This document shows positions 8,196 through 16,155 of a DNA stretch of 64,000 bases, one piece after another. The notes under the pieces were generated by a model. That model ran no database searches, was not told the DNA's origin, and worked only from the letters and a program-made list of their open reading frames with translations. Positions within the stretch are counted from its first letter, which is position 1. The number at the start of each line of letters is the position of its first letter. Origin of the DNA: Janthinobacterium sp. TND4EL3 (GTDB taxonomy: Bacteria > Pseudomonadota > Gammaproteobacteria > Burkholderiales > Burkholderiaceae_D); assembly GCF_900156175.1 (NCBI RefSeq), contig NZ_FTMV01000023.1, positions 1 through 64,000 on the forward strand, written 5' to 3'. A program made the position numbers and the translations under genes.

Positions 8196-9110
8196 ATTTG
8201 GCCATATGAACTGGGTCGGATAGTCTAGAAAAGTATCTACCGGCTAGGCCGGGCGGCGCAGGTGGCGCCAGACCTGCCCCGGAGCGCAGCGCTCACATTC
8301 ACAAAGTCGGGTAGTGTCATCGAGCAGCTGGCCAGCGCCGTGGCGGCGCGACGCAGCTGGCGATCGAGCGCAGCGCTCGATAACGGTCATGCCGGTGGTC
8401 ACGCGCGGTGCTGGCCAACTGGCTGGTGCGCGAGAGAGCGCACTAGGTCGGCGCCGCTGGCACGTCCACCAGCTACAGGTGGCCGCGGCGCAGCGAGGCG
8501 GGGGGAAGTGATAAAGGTAAGCTAATGAAGTGTAGTCCGATGCCTTGACGCACATTCAGGACAGTAGGCTTTGTGCGACGATTCGTTGAAAATCCAGCCA
8601 TCGCATCGTGCTTTCCATTTGCAGTCGATCCAACTATGCCCGGTGATCCTGCGCACGGTCGATGTCTCCGTTGCGCCACACGGCGAACCCACGCAGCAGG
8701 TGCTATCGCACTTGAAGTCGATGAAGAATAGCAGCAGAATCGTCGCCCCCGTTCACATCCCTGTGTCACTGAATATTAGGCTCGGAATGGACTCCCGACA
8801 TTGAAATAGATCATGCGACGGACCCAGCAGGGATTGGTATGCCCTGGCCGACAATACATTTTCCTGGAAATTAATCTGCGATAAACATCACGGCCGAGCC
8901 CATGACTAGCCGTAGATAACCAGCTTTCTGGAGGAACCATGCCGGTGACTATCGACGTCTTGTCATCTCGTCCAGCACCCCCATTCCAGATACAACAACT
9001 ATGCCCCGGTTTTAGCATAACCATGCAACACGCACGCCGGCCAACAGCAGGAATGTAGCAGTCTTGTATCAGTAGTGCCTATTATCGCGCCCGCGAAAAT
9101 TGAAATGCTA
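8196..9110. other. gene-poor region with GC-rich palindromes
   Basis: No convincing intact gene. From 8244 to 8520 the DNA is very GC-rich, and the near-palindrome GAGCGCAGCGCTC occurs twice (around 8283 and 8363). On the minus strand, 8525 to 8752 stays open for 76 codons and encodes a Cys-rich zinc-ribbon-like segment (CDGWIFNESSHKAYCPEC). It has no ATG, GTG or TTG at its start, so it is probably a truncated gene. The rest is unexplained. Confidence 0.35.
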
Positions 9111-9130
9111 TACTGTATGAAAACACAGTA
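9111..9130. promoter_or_regulatory. LexA (SOS) box
   Basis: TACTGTATGAAAACACAGTA carries the exact CTGT-N8-ACAG core of proteobacterial LexA boxes. It ends 11 bases before the umuD ATG, so LexA would block transcription of umuDC until DNA damage. Confidence 0.92.
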
Positions 9131-9141
9131 TAAAATTGCCT

Positions 9142-9609
9142 ATGTCCATTCTTAAATATTTGCGGCCCGTCAGCGCCGCCCAGGTTGAATTCATCCCTGC
9201 AGCGCGCACGGCGCCGCCGACAGTGCGGCCGCTGTTTTGCCACAAAATACCAGCGGGCTTTCCTTCGCCGGCGGCCGACTACACGGAAAAAGGGCTGGAC
9301 CTGAATACCTTCCTGGTGCAGCACAAGGAAGCGACATTCTTTTTCCGTGTCGTGGGCGAGTGCCTGACAGGCATCGGCATCATGGACGGCGACTACGTGG
9401 TTGTCGATCGATCAGTGACGGCTGCGCACGGCCACATCATCTTGGCCGTGATCGACGGCGAATACACGCTCAAACGGCTGTTTCACCAGCTTGGTGTGAT
9501 CGAGCTGCATCCTGAAAACCCCGCTTTTTCCCCGATCCGTCTTGTGGACGGCAATGAACTGGAAGTTTGGGGCGTCGTCACTGGCGTGGTGCGCAAGTTG
9601 CGGGTGTAA
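9142..9609 (+). CDS. umuD: UmuD-like protein with Cys in place of the catalytic Ser
   Basis: Accessory subunit of polymerase V, 155 aa. In this family RecA-stimulated self-cleavage makes the active UmuD' form. The A-G cleavage pair (KIPAGF) is at 38-39 and the catalytic lysine (TLKRL) is K111. The usual GDSM or GESM serine motif instead reads GECL with Cys at 74. The distance from Cys74 to K111 is 37, the same as Ser60 to Lys97 of E. coli UmuD, so the cysteine is at the catalytic position. Self-cleavage may be lost or thiol-based. I chose ATG 9142; TTG 9136 would add two residues. It sits directly under an SOS box and one base before umuC. Confidence 0.88.
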   Translation: MSILKYLRPVSAAQVEFIPAARTAPPTVRPLFCHKIPAGFPSPAADYTEKGLDLNTFLVQHKEATFFFRVVGECLTGIGIMDGDYVVVDRSVTAAHGHIILAVIDGEYTLKRLFHQLGVIELHPENPAFSPIRLVDGNELEVWGVVTGVVRKLRV

Positions 9610-9610
9610 T

Positions 9611-10915
9611 ATGGCCGATCCTCGTGCCCAGCTGTTCGCTCTGGTCGACGCTAATAATTTTTATGCCAGCTGCGAAAAGTCATTTCAACCTCGCCTGCGT
9701 GATCGCCCAGTGGTGGTGCTGTCCAACAATGATGGCTGCGTGGTGGCCAGGTCGAAGGAAGTCAAGGCGCTCGGTATTGTCAAAATGGGCCAGCCTTGGT
9801 TCCAAATGCAGGACCTGGCGCGCCAGCACGGAATAGTAGGCTTGTCTTCTAACTATACGGTTTACGCGGACATGAGCAATCGAATCATGACCATTCTGCG
9901 CACCTACAGCCCTCACGTGGAAGTTTACAGCATAGACGAGGCGTTCGTATCGCTGAACGGCATGGGCGGCCTGTGGGAGTCGCCTACGGCCATGGGCCAG
10001 CACATGCGCGCCAAGATTTTGAAATGGGTAAATTTACCCGTGTGTGTGGGAGTAGGCGCCTCGAAAACTCAGGCCAAGCTGGCCAATCACATCGCCAAGG
10101 AATTCCCGCTGTTCGACAGCGTATGCGACCTGTCGTCGATGTCGGCCGCCCGCATGCGCTGGCTGTTCGTGCGCATCGACGTAGGGGAGGTGTGGGGCGT
10201 CGGCCGGCGCATCGGTGACAAGTTGCGCGCCCTGGGCATCAACACGGTGCAGGACCTGAAAGAGGCGGAGCCGCGCGACATGCGGGCAAAGTTTGGGATA
10301 TTGATGGAGCGTACGGTTCAGGAACTTCGCGGGCTGTCGTGCCTGGATCTGGAAGAGGTGGCGCCGCCGCGCAAGGAAATTGTCAGTTCCAAATCGTTCG
10401 GCTCGATGGTGCACACCTATGACGAGCTGGCCGAGGCCGTGACGGCGTATGTCACGCGTGCCGCTGAAAAGCTGCGCGGCCAGGGTTCCGTATGCGGCGC
10501 CGTAAACGTTTTTATTCAGACAAATCGGTTTCGTTCCGATGACCTCCAATACGGAAACAGCCGGACCGTGCCCATCATCGTGCCAACCGACGACACGCGC
10601 GTGCTGGCCGGCGCGGCGCTGCATGGGCTCGAGCGCATTTTTCTCGAAGGGGTTCGCTACAAGAAAGCCGGCGTGCAGCTGATGGATATTTCGCCCAAGG
10701 GAACCCTGCAGGGCGTTCTGTTCGATGAAGCGAGACCAAGTGAGAGCGGCGACAAGGTGATGGCGGCGCTCGATGCGCTGAACCAGCGGTTTGGGCGCGA
10801 TGCGGTGAAGCTGGCATCGGCCGGCCTGGCGCCGCGGTGGGCCATGCGGTCAGAGAACAAAACCCCTTGCTACACTACGCGATGGGATGAGCTCCCTGTA
10901 GCACGCGCGAACTAA
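9611..10915 (+). CDS. umuC: UmuC, catalytic subunit of DNA polymerase V
   Basis: Y-family translesion polymerase of 434 aa. The palm metal-binding motifs ALVDANNFYAS (residues 11-21) and YSIDEAF (near 103-109) are intact, and the helix-hairpin-helix (EVWGVGRRIGDKLRALGI), little-finger and C-terminal regions follow. Length is normal for the family. It starts one base after the umuD stop codon. Together they would give SOS-induced mutagenic bypass to the host, a common plasmid trait, although the UmuD change raises the question of how this pair is activated. Confidence 0.93.
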   Translation: MADPRAQLFALVDANNFYASCEKSFQPRLRDRPVVVLSNNDGCVVARSKEVKALGIVKMGQPWFQMQDLARQHGIVGLSSNYTVYADMSNRIMTILRTYSPHVEVYSIDEAFVSLNGMGGLWESPTAMGQHMRAKILKWVNLPVCVGVGASKTQAKLANHIAKEFPLFDSVCDLSSMSAARMRWLFVRIDVGEVWGVGRRIGDKLRALGINTVQDLKEAEPRDMRAKFGILMERTVQELRGLSCLDLEEVAPPRKEIVSSKSFGSMVHTYDELAEAVTAYVTRAAEKLRGQGSVCGAVNVFIQTNRFRSDDLQYGNSRTVPIIVPTDDTRVLAGAALHGLERIFLEGVRYKKAGVQLMDISPKGTLQGVLFDEARPSESGDKVMAALDALNQRFGRDAVKLASAGLAPRWAMRSENKTPCYTTRWDELPVARAN

Positions 10916-11047
10916 GTCCAAGCACGCGTTTCAAAACACCATTCCATCGTTTTTCCGAGGACTAGGCTACCTGCCTTGCCTGTGAAGGATATTCTCCGTA
11001 TTCTTTGCATAATTAACTCTGAATACCGCACAAGCGGGAGTATTTTG

Positions 11048-11260
11048 ATGCCGAAGATACAGATGACGCAACAGGAATTTTTGCGGGACGCTATGCATCG
11101 TCTCGATATGACGCGTGATGAATTCGCGGATCGAATCGCCGTCAAGCGCAAGACGCTGGACAACTGGATATTGCCTCCGAGCGACTCGGCGCGGGGCATG
11201 CCAGATATGGCGTGGAAGTTCATTCAAGAAATTTTAGATAAAGAAGCAAAGGGCGCTTGA
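11048..11260 (+). CDS. small helix-turn-helix protein
   Basis: Protein of 70 aa with a likely helix-turn-helix at about 20-45 (DMTRDEFADRIAVKRKTLDNW). The ATG at 11048 has GGGAG seven bases upstream; an earlier in-frame start at 10976 lacks one. It lies immediately before the promoter of the small-gene array, which contains a palindrome, so it may regulate that promoter. That link is inference from adjacency. Confidence 0.65.
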   Translation: MPKIQMTQQEFLRDAMHRLDMTRDEFADRIAVKRKTLDNWILPPSDSARGMPDMAWKFIQEILDKEAKGA

Positions 11261-11284
11261 CTACCCTCATTGAGGGCATACAAT
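11257..11284 (+). promoter_or_regulatory. promoter of the small-gene array, with operator in the spacer
   Basis: TTGACT at 11257-11262 and TACAAT at 11279-11284 are 16 bases apart. The spacer holds the perfect palindrome CCCTCA-T-TGAGGG at 11264-11276, so a bound repressor would sit between the -35 and -10 elements. It is about 45 bases before the first array gene. Confidence 0.75.
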
Positions 11285-11330
11285 GGTCTACATGGAAGCG
11301 TAATTCAGCCCGGCGAAATGGGAGGCCAGC

Positions 11331-11912
11331 ATGGCACTGACTGAAAAAGACTTGATTGAACTGCGCGATGAACGTCACGCAGATTATATGCATGAAGCAA
11401 GAACTACACGCGCTATTGGCCACTTGACCTTGACACTCAAGCAGCTTGCTCCATCGGTTTCGGCATCGTTCTCGCCTAATTTGCATCGCTGGATGCGCGA
11501 GAAGGCACACTTCTACAAAGGTGGCGGCGTGCTGCAAACGGTCTACCGCATCAAGTCCAATACATCGCTTGCGAAAGACTTTGGTGCGGATACCTTGATG
11601 ATCGGCTATCCGGACAGTCCCGATGAAAACGGATTTTCCGGTATCCGTTTGATGGCTGCGTTGTGCAACGGTTCCAAGGCGGGCCGTTTCTATTACATCG
11701 GCATCGCAACCATGCTTGAAGAGGTAGAAGGCTTTTGGGATAACTATCTAAAGGTCGGGCGCTGCGCCATCGACCCGGCCCATAGGGAAAGTTTCATGGC
11801 TGACCGTTACACCATGGATGGCGACACACGAATGTGCCTGTGGTGTGGTGCGAAGCATGAGCGGGTAATGACTCCACGCACCGTATTTGATGAGTCCTGG
11901 AACTCACTCTAA
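11331..11912 (+). CDS. hypothetical protein, first gene of the array
   Basis: Protein of 193 aa with no family I recognise. GGGAGG lies five bases before the ATG. The C-terminal third has a zinc-knuckle-like MCLWCGAKHERV followed by basic residues. The central part is rich in short hydrophobic strands. It is the first gene after the operator-promoter and one of the longest in the array, so it may be functionally central. Confidence 0.75.
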   Translation: MALTEKDLIELRDERHADYMHEARTTRAIGHLTLTLKQLAPSVSASFSPNLHRWMREKAHFYKGGGVLQTVYRIKSNTSLAKDFGADTLMIGYPDSPDENGFSGIRLMAALCNGSKAGRFYYIGIATMLEEVEGFWDNYLKVGRCAIDPAHRESFMADRYTMDGDTRMCLWCGAKHERVMTPRTVFDESWNSL

Positions 11913-11929
11913 CCATCTAGGAAATTATT

Positions 11930-12388
11930 ATGTTTACCAAGCCCCAAGATGACGATGGCATTGGCACGATGATTATCGTAGGCGGTAAAGCTGTGATTGT
12001 TGAAAACATTGCGCACGACGGTATTGTTGATTCTGACGGCGATACGGATCTGCATGCGACCTGGAGCCGCATCAATGCGGACGTTCGGGCAGAGCTGATG
12101 GGCTTCATTGAAGCGCAATCCGGTGTTTCGTTCAGTGAAGTGGAGTTGGCAGACCTGTTGAACACGGACACCGCGCTGCTCGGTGACCTATCAGAGTGGG
12201 GCGTAGAGGACGCCGATGTTATTGGCCGGGTGCTTTCCAAGGTATCGGATTTTCTCATGGGCCGCAAATGGCCGACGTTCGGTGAGAACGCCGATTTTGC
12301 CGTCTTCCTGGATGAGCTGCGTAGCTCGGCCACGGCGAAAGGTATCGCGGTGATGGCCTCGGTACCGGTGCACGCAGCCCTCAAATAA
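11930..12388 (+). CDS. hypothetical protein, 152 aa
   Basis: Unrecognised acidic protein. The first 45 residues form a strand-rich block (GTMIIVGGKAVIVENI); the rest is helical. AGGAAA precedes the ATG by six bases, the site type used throughout this array. It starts 18 bases after the previous stop. Confidence 0.7.
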   Translation: MFTKPQDDDGIGTMIIVGGKAVIVENIAHDGIVDSDGDTDLHATWSRINADVRAELMGFIEAQSGVSFSEVELADLLNTDTALLGDLSEWGVEDADVIGRVLSKVSDFLMGRKWPTFGENADFAVFLDELRSSATAKGIAVMASVPVHAALK

Positions 12389-12405
12389 ACACCAAGGAAA
12401 TTATC

Positions 12406-12837
12406 GTGGAATTCGCCCAAAAGTATCCTGGCTATACCGCTGATAATCGCTCAATCAATACTCCTGTTGAGGCGGGTGTAATCCCGCTTTGCGATGCGTT
12501 GAATAGCTTGCCTGGCGTCTTCACAATCTGGTCTTGCGAAGGGCATCCTGAGCGAGCATCACGCCCCTTCGTCACGTTTGTGGCGCCCAAGGAACTTGCG
12601 TTTAAGGTGCATCGCGCAATCGAAGAGAGAGGGCAGGACCTGGGCTTGAATTTTAATTGGTGGCTTACCGCGAACTTTCGTGACGATGGCTCAATGCAGT
12701 ACACAATCGAGCCGAACGACTACCGCGTTTCTAAGGGCGCTTGGCAGCGCTGGTGGTCATCGCGTCGCTGGAGTCATCGAGTAATGCTGAAAGACCTGTC
12801 TCGCCTTGCTACGTTGGTTCAGCAGGGCAGTAACTGA
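12406..12837 (+). CDS. hypothetical protein, 143 aa
   Basis: Starts with GTG after AGGAAA. The segment CDALNSLPGVFTIWSCEGHP followed by PFVTFVAP resembles small phage and plasmid proteins of unknown function; I cannot name the family. The C-terminus is Trp- and Arg-rich (GAWQRWWSSRRWSHR), which may bind nucleic acid or another protein. A type A structured repeat follows. Confidence 0.7.
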   Translation: MEFAQKYPGYTADNRSINTPVEAGVIPLCDALNSLPGVFTIWSCEGHPERASRPFVTFVAPKELAFKVHRAIEERGQDLGLNFNWWLTANFRDDGSMQYTIEPNDYRVSKGAWQRWWSSRRWSHRVMLKDLSRLATLVQQGSN

Positions 12838-12842
12838 TTCGA

Positions 12843-12890
12843 GGAAAATCCCGGCGCCCTGGGCGCCCCGCACCGGCCGGCGCCGGCAAG
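12843..12890. repeat. structured intergenic repeat, type A, copy 1
   Basis: An unused GGAAAATC site is followed by hairpin GGCGCC/GGCGCC and hairpin CCGGC/GCCGG, then a second GGAAAAATC directly before the next start codon. Confidence 0.7.
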
Positions 12891-12898
12891 GAAAAATC

Positions 12899-13069
12899 AT
12901 GGCAACTGAATTGCAACTCAAGCAGGCACGCCGCATTGTAGAGAATGAAGACTACCTGCCTTGGGCGTATGTTAAAGCGGCCAAGAAGCTGCTTGGTATC
13001 GTTGAACCCGATCACTTCGCGGAAGTCTCGGCTGAGCTGGCTGGTGGCGTTCACCGCCACGAGCAATAA
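12899..13069 (+). CDS. hypothetical protein, 56 aa
   Basis: Small helical protein (LKQARRIVENEDYLPWAYVKAAKKLLG) with no family I recognise. AAGGAAAAATC precedes the ATG. An apparent longer frame from 12806 runs through the structured repeat and is rejected. Type A repeats lie on both sides. Confidence 0.6.
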   Translation: MATELQLKQARRIVENEDYLPWAYVKAAKKLLGIVEPDHFAEVSAELAGGVHRHEQ

Positions 13070-13071
13070 AA

Positions 13072-13127
13072 GGAAATCGCGCCCTGGTGGTGCCCGACAG
13101 TCCGGCCGGTAGCCGGCGAGGAATAAT
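13072..13127. repeat. structured intergenic repeat, type A, copy 2
   Basis: GGAAATCGCG, an imperfect GCGCC/GGTGC stem and CCGGCCGGTAGCCGG, ending in GAGGAATAA before the next ATG. Confidence 0.65.
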
Positions 13128-13130
13128 TTT

Positions 13131-13376
13131 ATGCCCCAAATTTTCGTGCTCTTGTTCCTAATTTGCTTCGGTAGTTTCATGGTGTTCAGGTTTGTCCCAT
13201 GGTTGCTGAACAAAATAATTGTCGTCGCAACGCTATCAGTACTCGTGGTTGTAACAGTGTTTGGTATGTCGGACAAACTACTTATTTTGGGTGTCGGCGG
13301 TACCTGGATGATCTTCGCTTTGCTTAAGATCCTGCACTTATGGCAGACACGAATCAGTTTCAAGACAACGAACTAG
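13131..13376 (+). CDS. small membrane protein, 81 aa
   Basis: Almost entirely hydrophobic, with two to three predicted membrane segments (about residues 3-20, 26-46 and 50-68) and a basic C-terminal tail. I recognise no family. It uses a GAGGAA site provided by the end of a type A repeat. Confidence 0.65.
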   Translation: MPQIFVLLFLICFGSFMVFRFVPWLLNKIIVVATLSVLVVVTVFGMSDKLLILGVGGTWMIFALLKILHLWQTRISFKTTN

Positions 13377-13410
13377 GAAAACGCCCAGCAGCACCCGTTG
13401 ATGCTGGAAG
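13376..13410. repeat. partial type B intergenic repeat, copy 1
   Basis: GGAAAACGCCCAGCAGCACC matches the 5' part of the type B family; CAGCA/TGCTG can pair. The central and 3' parts of the element are missing. Confidence 0.5.
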
Positions 13411-13501
13411 ACCAAACGATCTAAAGAAAATTTCCGCAAAGATGCCCTAGAGAGCATGGCGGGACCAGCAAATCGAAAGGCCGCCTCGTCGCGGATCACA
13501 A

Positions 13502-14011
13502 ATGAAAAAAATTCTAGCAGTCATTTTGACCTTTGGTGTTCATCTAACTACGAACGCTGCGGCAAAAGATTTATTGGTTCTGATTGACTCACTGTGCGTC
13601 GGGTCTCAAGGAAAGGCTGACGTGGTAGAAAAAATGGTGCTTGCCCAAGGAGGCAAAAGGCTCCCACAGTCTTTTGTTGATGCTGATCCAGTTGGCGCTA
13701 AAAATGGTGGGAGGGCTTTTTCATTAAAATTCAATTCTGAGAGATATTTCATTATGATCACTGAGCCTGGCGGTTGTGGGATTCTTTCCCAAACCTCCAA
13801 TGCTGATGAGGTTCGTAGTGGTCTTGTCAAGTTATATGAGCTAAAGAAAATTGACGTCGATTCGTCCGGGCCTCAAGTAGTCACAACATGGAAAATTAAT
13901 GGTCCAGCTGGGTCTGAGCGAGGTGGATTCTCCCTTAACGTGGTGAAGCCTGGATTCGGCGCGGATGGAGCGTTGTCGCTAGGGTATATTCCGCCGGGTT
14001 TTATGAAATAG
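13502..14011 (+). CDS. exported protein, possibly NMCC_0638-like
   Basis: Protein of 169 aa with an N-terminal signal peptide (MKKILAVILTFGVHLTTNAAAKD) and probable cleavage after the Ala run. The mature part has two Cys residues that could form a disulfide. A C-terminal block VVTTWKINGP through SLGYIP reminds me of the NMCC_0638 family of small exported or lipoproteins; this is a weak recollection. Base composition is lower in GC than its neighbours. Confidence 0.6.
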   Translation: MKKILAVILTFGVHLTTNAAAKDLLVLIDSLCVGSQGKADVVEKMVLAQGGKRLPQSFVDADPVGAKNGGRAFSLKFNSERYFIMITEPGGCGILSQTSNADEVRSGLVKLYELKKIDVDSSGPQVVTTWKINGPAGSERGGFSLNVVKPGFGADGALSLGYIPPGFMK

Positions 14012-14032
14012 GATTGAAATAGGAAATCGACC

Positions 14033-14239
14033 GTGGCAGTAATCGATGCCTTGTTCAGCAAGGCCAACATGAGGTGTACCGTTTGTGGTGCGCCAGCTGG
14101 CGACTGCGACTGCTGGGAGCGGTGCAGCTGTGGGTGGTCTGCGCGTAAAGGCGAGCCTTGCCGCAATCCAGTAACCAAGCGATGCTCGATCAAGGTCAAG
14201 TACGGCAAATATAACCGCTCTACCAAGCGGTATGAGTAG
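14033..14239 (+). CDS. Cys-rich small protein, probable zinc binder
   Basis: Protein of 68 aa starting with GTG. CTVCGAPAGDCDCWERCSCGW packs seven of its nine Cys residues into 21 positions, enough for at least one zinc site. The C-terminus is strongly basic (KVKYGKYNRSTKRY), which suggests nucleic-acid contact. Its end overlaps the region that holds the next gene's ribosome binding site. Confidence 0.65.
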   Translation: MAVIDALFSKANMRCTVCGAPAGDCDCWERCSCGWSARKGEPCRNPVTKRCSIKVKYGKYNRSTKRYE

Positions 14240-14249
14240 GGAAAAGATC

Positions 14250-14612
14250 GTGAAAACCGAATTCAAGTTAAGTGAGGCAGACCGCGCCGCGATGGCGGCG
14301 GCCGACGCAGCGCACATTGCGCATGAGCGTGCCGAGGACGTGAAACGACAGGCAGTACTGCAAGAAGTCAAGCGCGTCGTGAGCGCCGAGGTCTATACGG
14401 ACATTGTGGAAGAGCTGACCGCAGACGGCTACACGTTCGACTACCAGATTGCTTCGTCTCCAAAAGGCCAGGAACAATATGGCGGCGCTGCGTGGGGCAA
14501 GCACTACGTGGACCAGACCACAAACGGCGGTTATACCGGCGACGAGTACGCGGGCACTGTGTCGATTCCGCTGGGTGATGGCCGGTACTTCCAATTCAGT
14601 TATACGATGTGA
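14250..14612 (+). CDS. hypothetical protein, 120 aa
   Basis: The GTG at 14250 follows GGGAAAAGATC, the array's usual site; an ATG at 14232 overlaps the previous gene and is less likely. The first half is an Ala/Glu/Arg-rich helix, possibly a coiled coil; the second half is strand-rich with Gly and aromatic residues. No family recognised. Confidence 0.65.
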   Translation: MKTEFKLSEADRAAMAAADAAHIAHERAEDVKRQAVLQEVKRVVSAEVYTDIVEELTADGYTFDYQIASSPKGQEQYGGAAWGKHYVDQTTNGGYTGDEYAGTVSIPLGDGRYFQFSYTM

Positions 14613-14621
14613 GGAAAACGT

Positions 14622-14945
14622 ATGAATGTCGTTCGCAGAAATCAACTACTTTATTTCGCTGTCGCGATAATACTGGGCGTGATCGGGTACCGTGGGCTGA
14701 ACAAGCAAGTTGCGCCACCTGGCACGCCCTTAGCGGCGCGGTTCTTGGCGGCGAAGTATGTCGGTATGACGCAAAGCGCCGATCCTGTTCGTGTCAACGA
14801 TGCACCAATCATCGAAGGGAATAGGGCGACTGCTAAAGCCGTCTTTGGAAAAGGCGCTGAATGCACGGTGCGGATGGTTCGCGCCGAGAGCGAAAAAGAG
14901 TATGGCTGGATGGTCGAAGCTAGTGCATGCGGCTCAGCCAGATAG
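14622..14945 (+). CDS. membrane-anchored or exported protein, 107 aa
   Basis: One N-terminal hydrophobic segment (LLYFAVAIILGVIGY) acts as anchor or uncleaved signal. The outer part has two Cys residues (ECTVRMV and SACGS) that may form a disulfide. GAGGAAAAC precedes the ATG. No family recognised. Confidence 0.6.
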   Translation: MNVVRRNQLLYFAVAIILGVIGYRGLNKQVAPPGTPLAARFLAAKYVGMTQSADPVRVNDAPIIEGNRATAKAVFGKGAECTVRMVRAESEKEYGWMVEASACGSAR

Positions 14946-14949
14946 AGCT

Positions 14950-14990
14950 AAGAAATCGCGCCCTGGGGCGCCCGCAACGGCCGGAAGCCG
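14950..14990. repeat. structured intergenic repeat, type A, copy 3
   Basis: GAAATCGCGCCC, a short GGGGCGCCC stem and ACGGCCGGAAGCCG. This copy ends directly at the next ATG without a fresh GGAAA. Confidence 0.55.
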
Positions 14991-15380
14991 ATGAAAGTGA
15001 CGTGTATGGCTTACGCCGCAGTTGATTTAAAAGAGTACCGGAACGCGCTGGAGAGCCAATTTGGAGCGCAGAAAGCAGGTACTCACACACTGATCCATAT
15101 CGACCAGATCACTGGCCCTGATGGTGTGGGCGTGGCCTACAACTTGGCCGATGCGACGATGTGGGTATTGATCGACGACACGGCCCGGATGCATGATCCA
15201 AAGTGGAAGGCGCTTTTTTTGGCCGAGACGGCGACCGCCCTGACCAACTTCTTCCGCACTTTGGTTGCCCCGGCGCAGAACTCCAGCGATGCGAAGACGC
15301 ATTGGGGTGGTCGCCAACGCGGTCCGTTCGTCGTATACAAATTTGCACTTTTGGACAAACCTGAAAAGCTTGCGTACTGA
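14991..15380 (+). CDS. hypothetical protein, 129 aa
   Basis: Unrecognised mixed alpha/beta protein of normal coding character. The segment HIDQITGPDGVGVAYN looks like a strand-turn-strand unit and a helical stretch follows (WKALFLAETATALTNFF). It is the last intact array gene before the transposon insertion. Confidence 0.65.
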   Translation: MKVTCMAYAAVDLKEYRNALESQFGAQKAGTHTLIHIDQITGPDGVGVAYNLADATMWVLIDDTARMHDPKWKALFLAETATALTNFFRTLVAPAQNSSDAKTHWGGRQRGPFVVYKFALLDKPEKLAY

Positions 15381-15395
15381 TCGAGGAAAATTCAA

Positions 15396-15430
15396 ATGGT
15401 ACAAGCAATTATTGACGGCGACCGGGTTCA
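15396..15430 (+). pseudogene. 5' fragment of an array gene split by the Tn7-like element
   Basis: ATG after GAGGAAAATTCAA begins a frame encoding MVQAIIDGDRV, then meets the transposon end at 15431. Removing the transposon and one GTTCA copy joins this in frame to 44627-44843 and restores an 83-aa protein. An apparent 16-codon reading that stops inside the transposon end is an artefact of the insertion. Confidence 0.85.
15426..15430. repeat. target-site duplication GTTCA, left copy
   Basis: The same five bases occur at 44622-44626, directly outside the other transposon end. Five-base duplications are the rule for Tn7-like elements. Confidence 0.9.
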
Positions 15431-15508
15431 TGTTACGTCCGAATAGAACCTTGAAGAGAAGAATGGAAGCTTGAATGGAGACCTCTGATTAAAGAATAAA
15501 ACCTTGAA
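15431..15508. repeat. transposon right end with three TnsB-type sites
   Basis: After the terminal TGTTACGT, three direct repeats read GAATAGAACCTTGAA (15441), GAATGGAAGCTTGAA (15461) and GAATAAAACCTTGAA (15494). A diverged copy with the same spacing lies at 57386-57462. Confidence 0.85.
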
Positions 15509-15565
15509 TGGGCGAGGCGCCAAGCAGCGCCATCCGGCCACGCCTTAAGCAAACGCGAATTTAGG

Positions 15566-15621
15566 TTGACAAAGGAAAAGGCATGTCTAAAATATACTCA
15601 AAATTAGTAGTTATAACCACT
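15566..15621 (+). promoter_or_regulatory. promoter and operator of the Xre gene
   Basis: TTGACA at 15566-15571 and TAAAAT at 15588-15593 are 16 bases apart. AGTAGTTATAACCACT at 15606-15621 is a 16-bp palindrome with one mismatched pair, ending 11 bases before the ATG. Self-repression by the Xre protein is likely. Confidence 0.6.
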
Positions 15622-15632
15622 GAGTTTTTCGT

Positions 15633-16058
15633 ATGAGCCCGTTTGCCACAGCTTTCCGAGACCTGCGAGTATTTTGTGGCATGCGACAGGCCGATTTTGC
15701 GGCTAAGCTTGGATATGAGCAGAGCTACATCTCGGCCATTGAGCTGGGAAAAGGGCCGCCTGGCGGAGAATTTATCGACAGGATAAATGAACGCCTGCAG
15801 TTGAGTGATACGTGGGAAGCCCGGCTGCGCGCAGCTTTGGACGAGTCGCAACGGAAGATCATTCTGCCCGTCGGTGCATCCGAGGATATGTACAAACTGT
15901 TCAACGAGCTCCGGCGCCAGGTGGACACGCTGCGCCCGGTTCAGCTGGAGTTGATGCAGATCGCATTACGTTTGCCGGATACGCTGACTACCGCTCAGCT
16001 GCCGCCGGCCCTGCCACCGCGACGGCAAGGACCGATGGGCAAGAAGAAGCCAGCTTAG
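15633..16058 (+). CDS. Xre-family transcriptional regulator
   Basis: Protein of 141 aa with an N-terminal HTH_3 domain (residues 5-60: LRVFCGMRQADFAAKLGYEQ, then YISAIELGKG). The C-terminal part is helical, then Pro- and Lys-rich. It lies between the right end and tnsA, where Tn7-like elements often keep a regulator that limits transposition. Such a role is inferred. A palindrome sits between its promoter and its start codon. Confidence 0.85.
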   Translation: MSPFATAFRDLRVFCGMRQADFAAKLGYEQSYISAIELGKGPPGGEFIDRINERLQLSDTWEARLRAALDESQRKIILPVGASEDMYKLFNELRRQVDTLRPVQLELMQIALRLPDTLTTAQLPPALPPRRQGPMGKKKPA

Positions 16059-16155
16059 AAGCAAAACTAGAACTTAATACCATAGATTTTTTATGTTTTC
16101 CAGCAGCATTATCTTGCAGCGCTGTCAATAGAATCGCTATACAAGCGGAGCTGTT

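Noticed and set aside
10034-10624. Long minus-strand frame inside umuC
   Set aside because: It is a GC-rich shadow of the umuC coding sequence, which carries intact polymerase motifs.
15396-15446. A 16-codon gene ending in VTSE
   Set aside because: Its last codons and stop come from the transposon terminus. The same false ending occurs at 57401; the true gene continues at 44627.
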